DNA from: Alphaproteobacteria bacterium
Lineage (GTDB): Bacteria > Pseudomonadota > Alphaproteobacteria > UBA3830
NCBI GenBank assembly: GCA_025998735.1
Contig: BNWJ01000003.1
Span: 1-49,445 of the forward strand
DNA: 49,445 bases
Direction of reading: 5' to 3'
Shown: piece after piece, positions 49,364 through 49,445 of the stretch
How positions within the stretch are numbered: position 1 is the stretch's first letter
How the letters are laid out: every line of letters begins with the position of its first letter
Program-made: the position numbers and the translations under genes
Notes under the pieces: generated by a model
What the model was told of the DNA's origin: nothing
Databases searched by the model: none
What the model saw: only the letters and a program-made list of their open reading frames with translations

Positions 49364-49445
49364 AAGACAGATAAAACAAAGTGTTAGTTATATATCGAAG
49401 ACCGTGTTTGAAGTGTGATTTTTTTGATCGGAATTGTTTTTTCTC

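Noticed and set aside
1..49445. tRNA or rRNA genes
   Set aside because: Read on both strands for GTTCGANTC-like arms and conserved rRNA motifs; nothing convincing was found, although a covariance search was not possible.

Overview
The window looks like part of a plasmid, or a plasmid-derived chromosomal segment, of a Gram-negative host-associated bacterium. An alphaproteobacterial endosymbiont of the Rickettsiales/Holosporales type is the most likely source, but no rRNA, tRNA or core gene is present to prove it. The grounds are a giant autotransporter, Rpn-type and BRO-N proteins, many Fic and toxin-antitoxin genes, heavy pseudogene formation, and small palindromic repeats that sit in frame inside genes like Rickettsia palindromic elements. 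TGA is used as stop and TGG as Trp (code 11). No CRISPR array was seen.

Layout. 1-4300: tail of a Fic gene, an AAA+/DUF4143 ATPase, a Fic gene coupled to a serine resolvase. 4300-16270: VapBC-like pair, ATPases, cysteine desulfurase, AbiEi-Fic fusion, HipBA-like pair, separated by about 295-bp IS200/IS605-derived elements. 16475-22735: replication module on the minus strand (ATPase, Rep-like protein, two direct-repeat arrays with an AT-rich segment, primase-helicase). 22900-26080: Rpn-type nuclease with a spare alternative tail, then a second Fic gene with the same leader and the same resolvase start as the first. 26081-33100: one 7-kb reading frame joining a GT2 glycosyltransferase to a glycine-rich autotransporter. 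33190-37000: RelBE, a Fic gene, HigBA and many relics. 36970-46300: two ATPases, a UDP-glucuronate decarboxylase-like SDR, and two paralogous multi-pass membrane glycosyltransferases around a BRO-N gene. 46440-49445: broken HigBA, a Phd-PIN pair and a broken YefM-YoeB.

The window has three themes. (1) Addiction and AMPylation: complete pairs at 4299, 13155, 33889, 35947 and 47498, with at least five relic modules each cut by a recognisable small element, and four full-length Fic genes plus two relics. (2) Eight paralogous AAA+ ATPases with a DUF4143 / PD-(D/E)XK-like C-terminus. (3) At least five families of small non-autonomous elements: IS200/IS605-derived hairpin elements, a GGTGNTAGC-ended MITE with 8-bp target duplications, a 67-bp GACCTGTTGC MITE, a roughly 110-bp palindromic element that stays open when inserted in genes, and a 15-bp palindrome CCAGCGTGACGCTGG found in and between genes.

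The most unusual observation is that two unrelated Fic genes (2333 and 24471) share a 150-bp leader (2 differences) and, at the other end, the in-frame palindromic element followed by the same serine resolvase whose ATG overlaps the Fic stop. This resembles a cargo-swapping cassette. All functional statements come from motif reading; no database search was possible.
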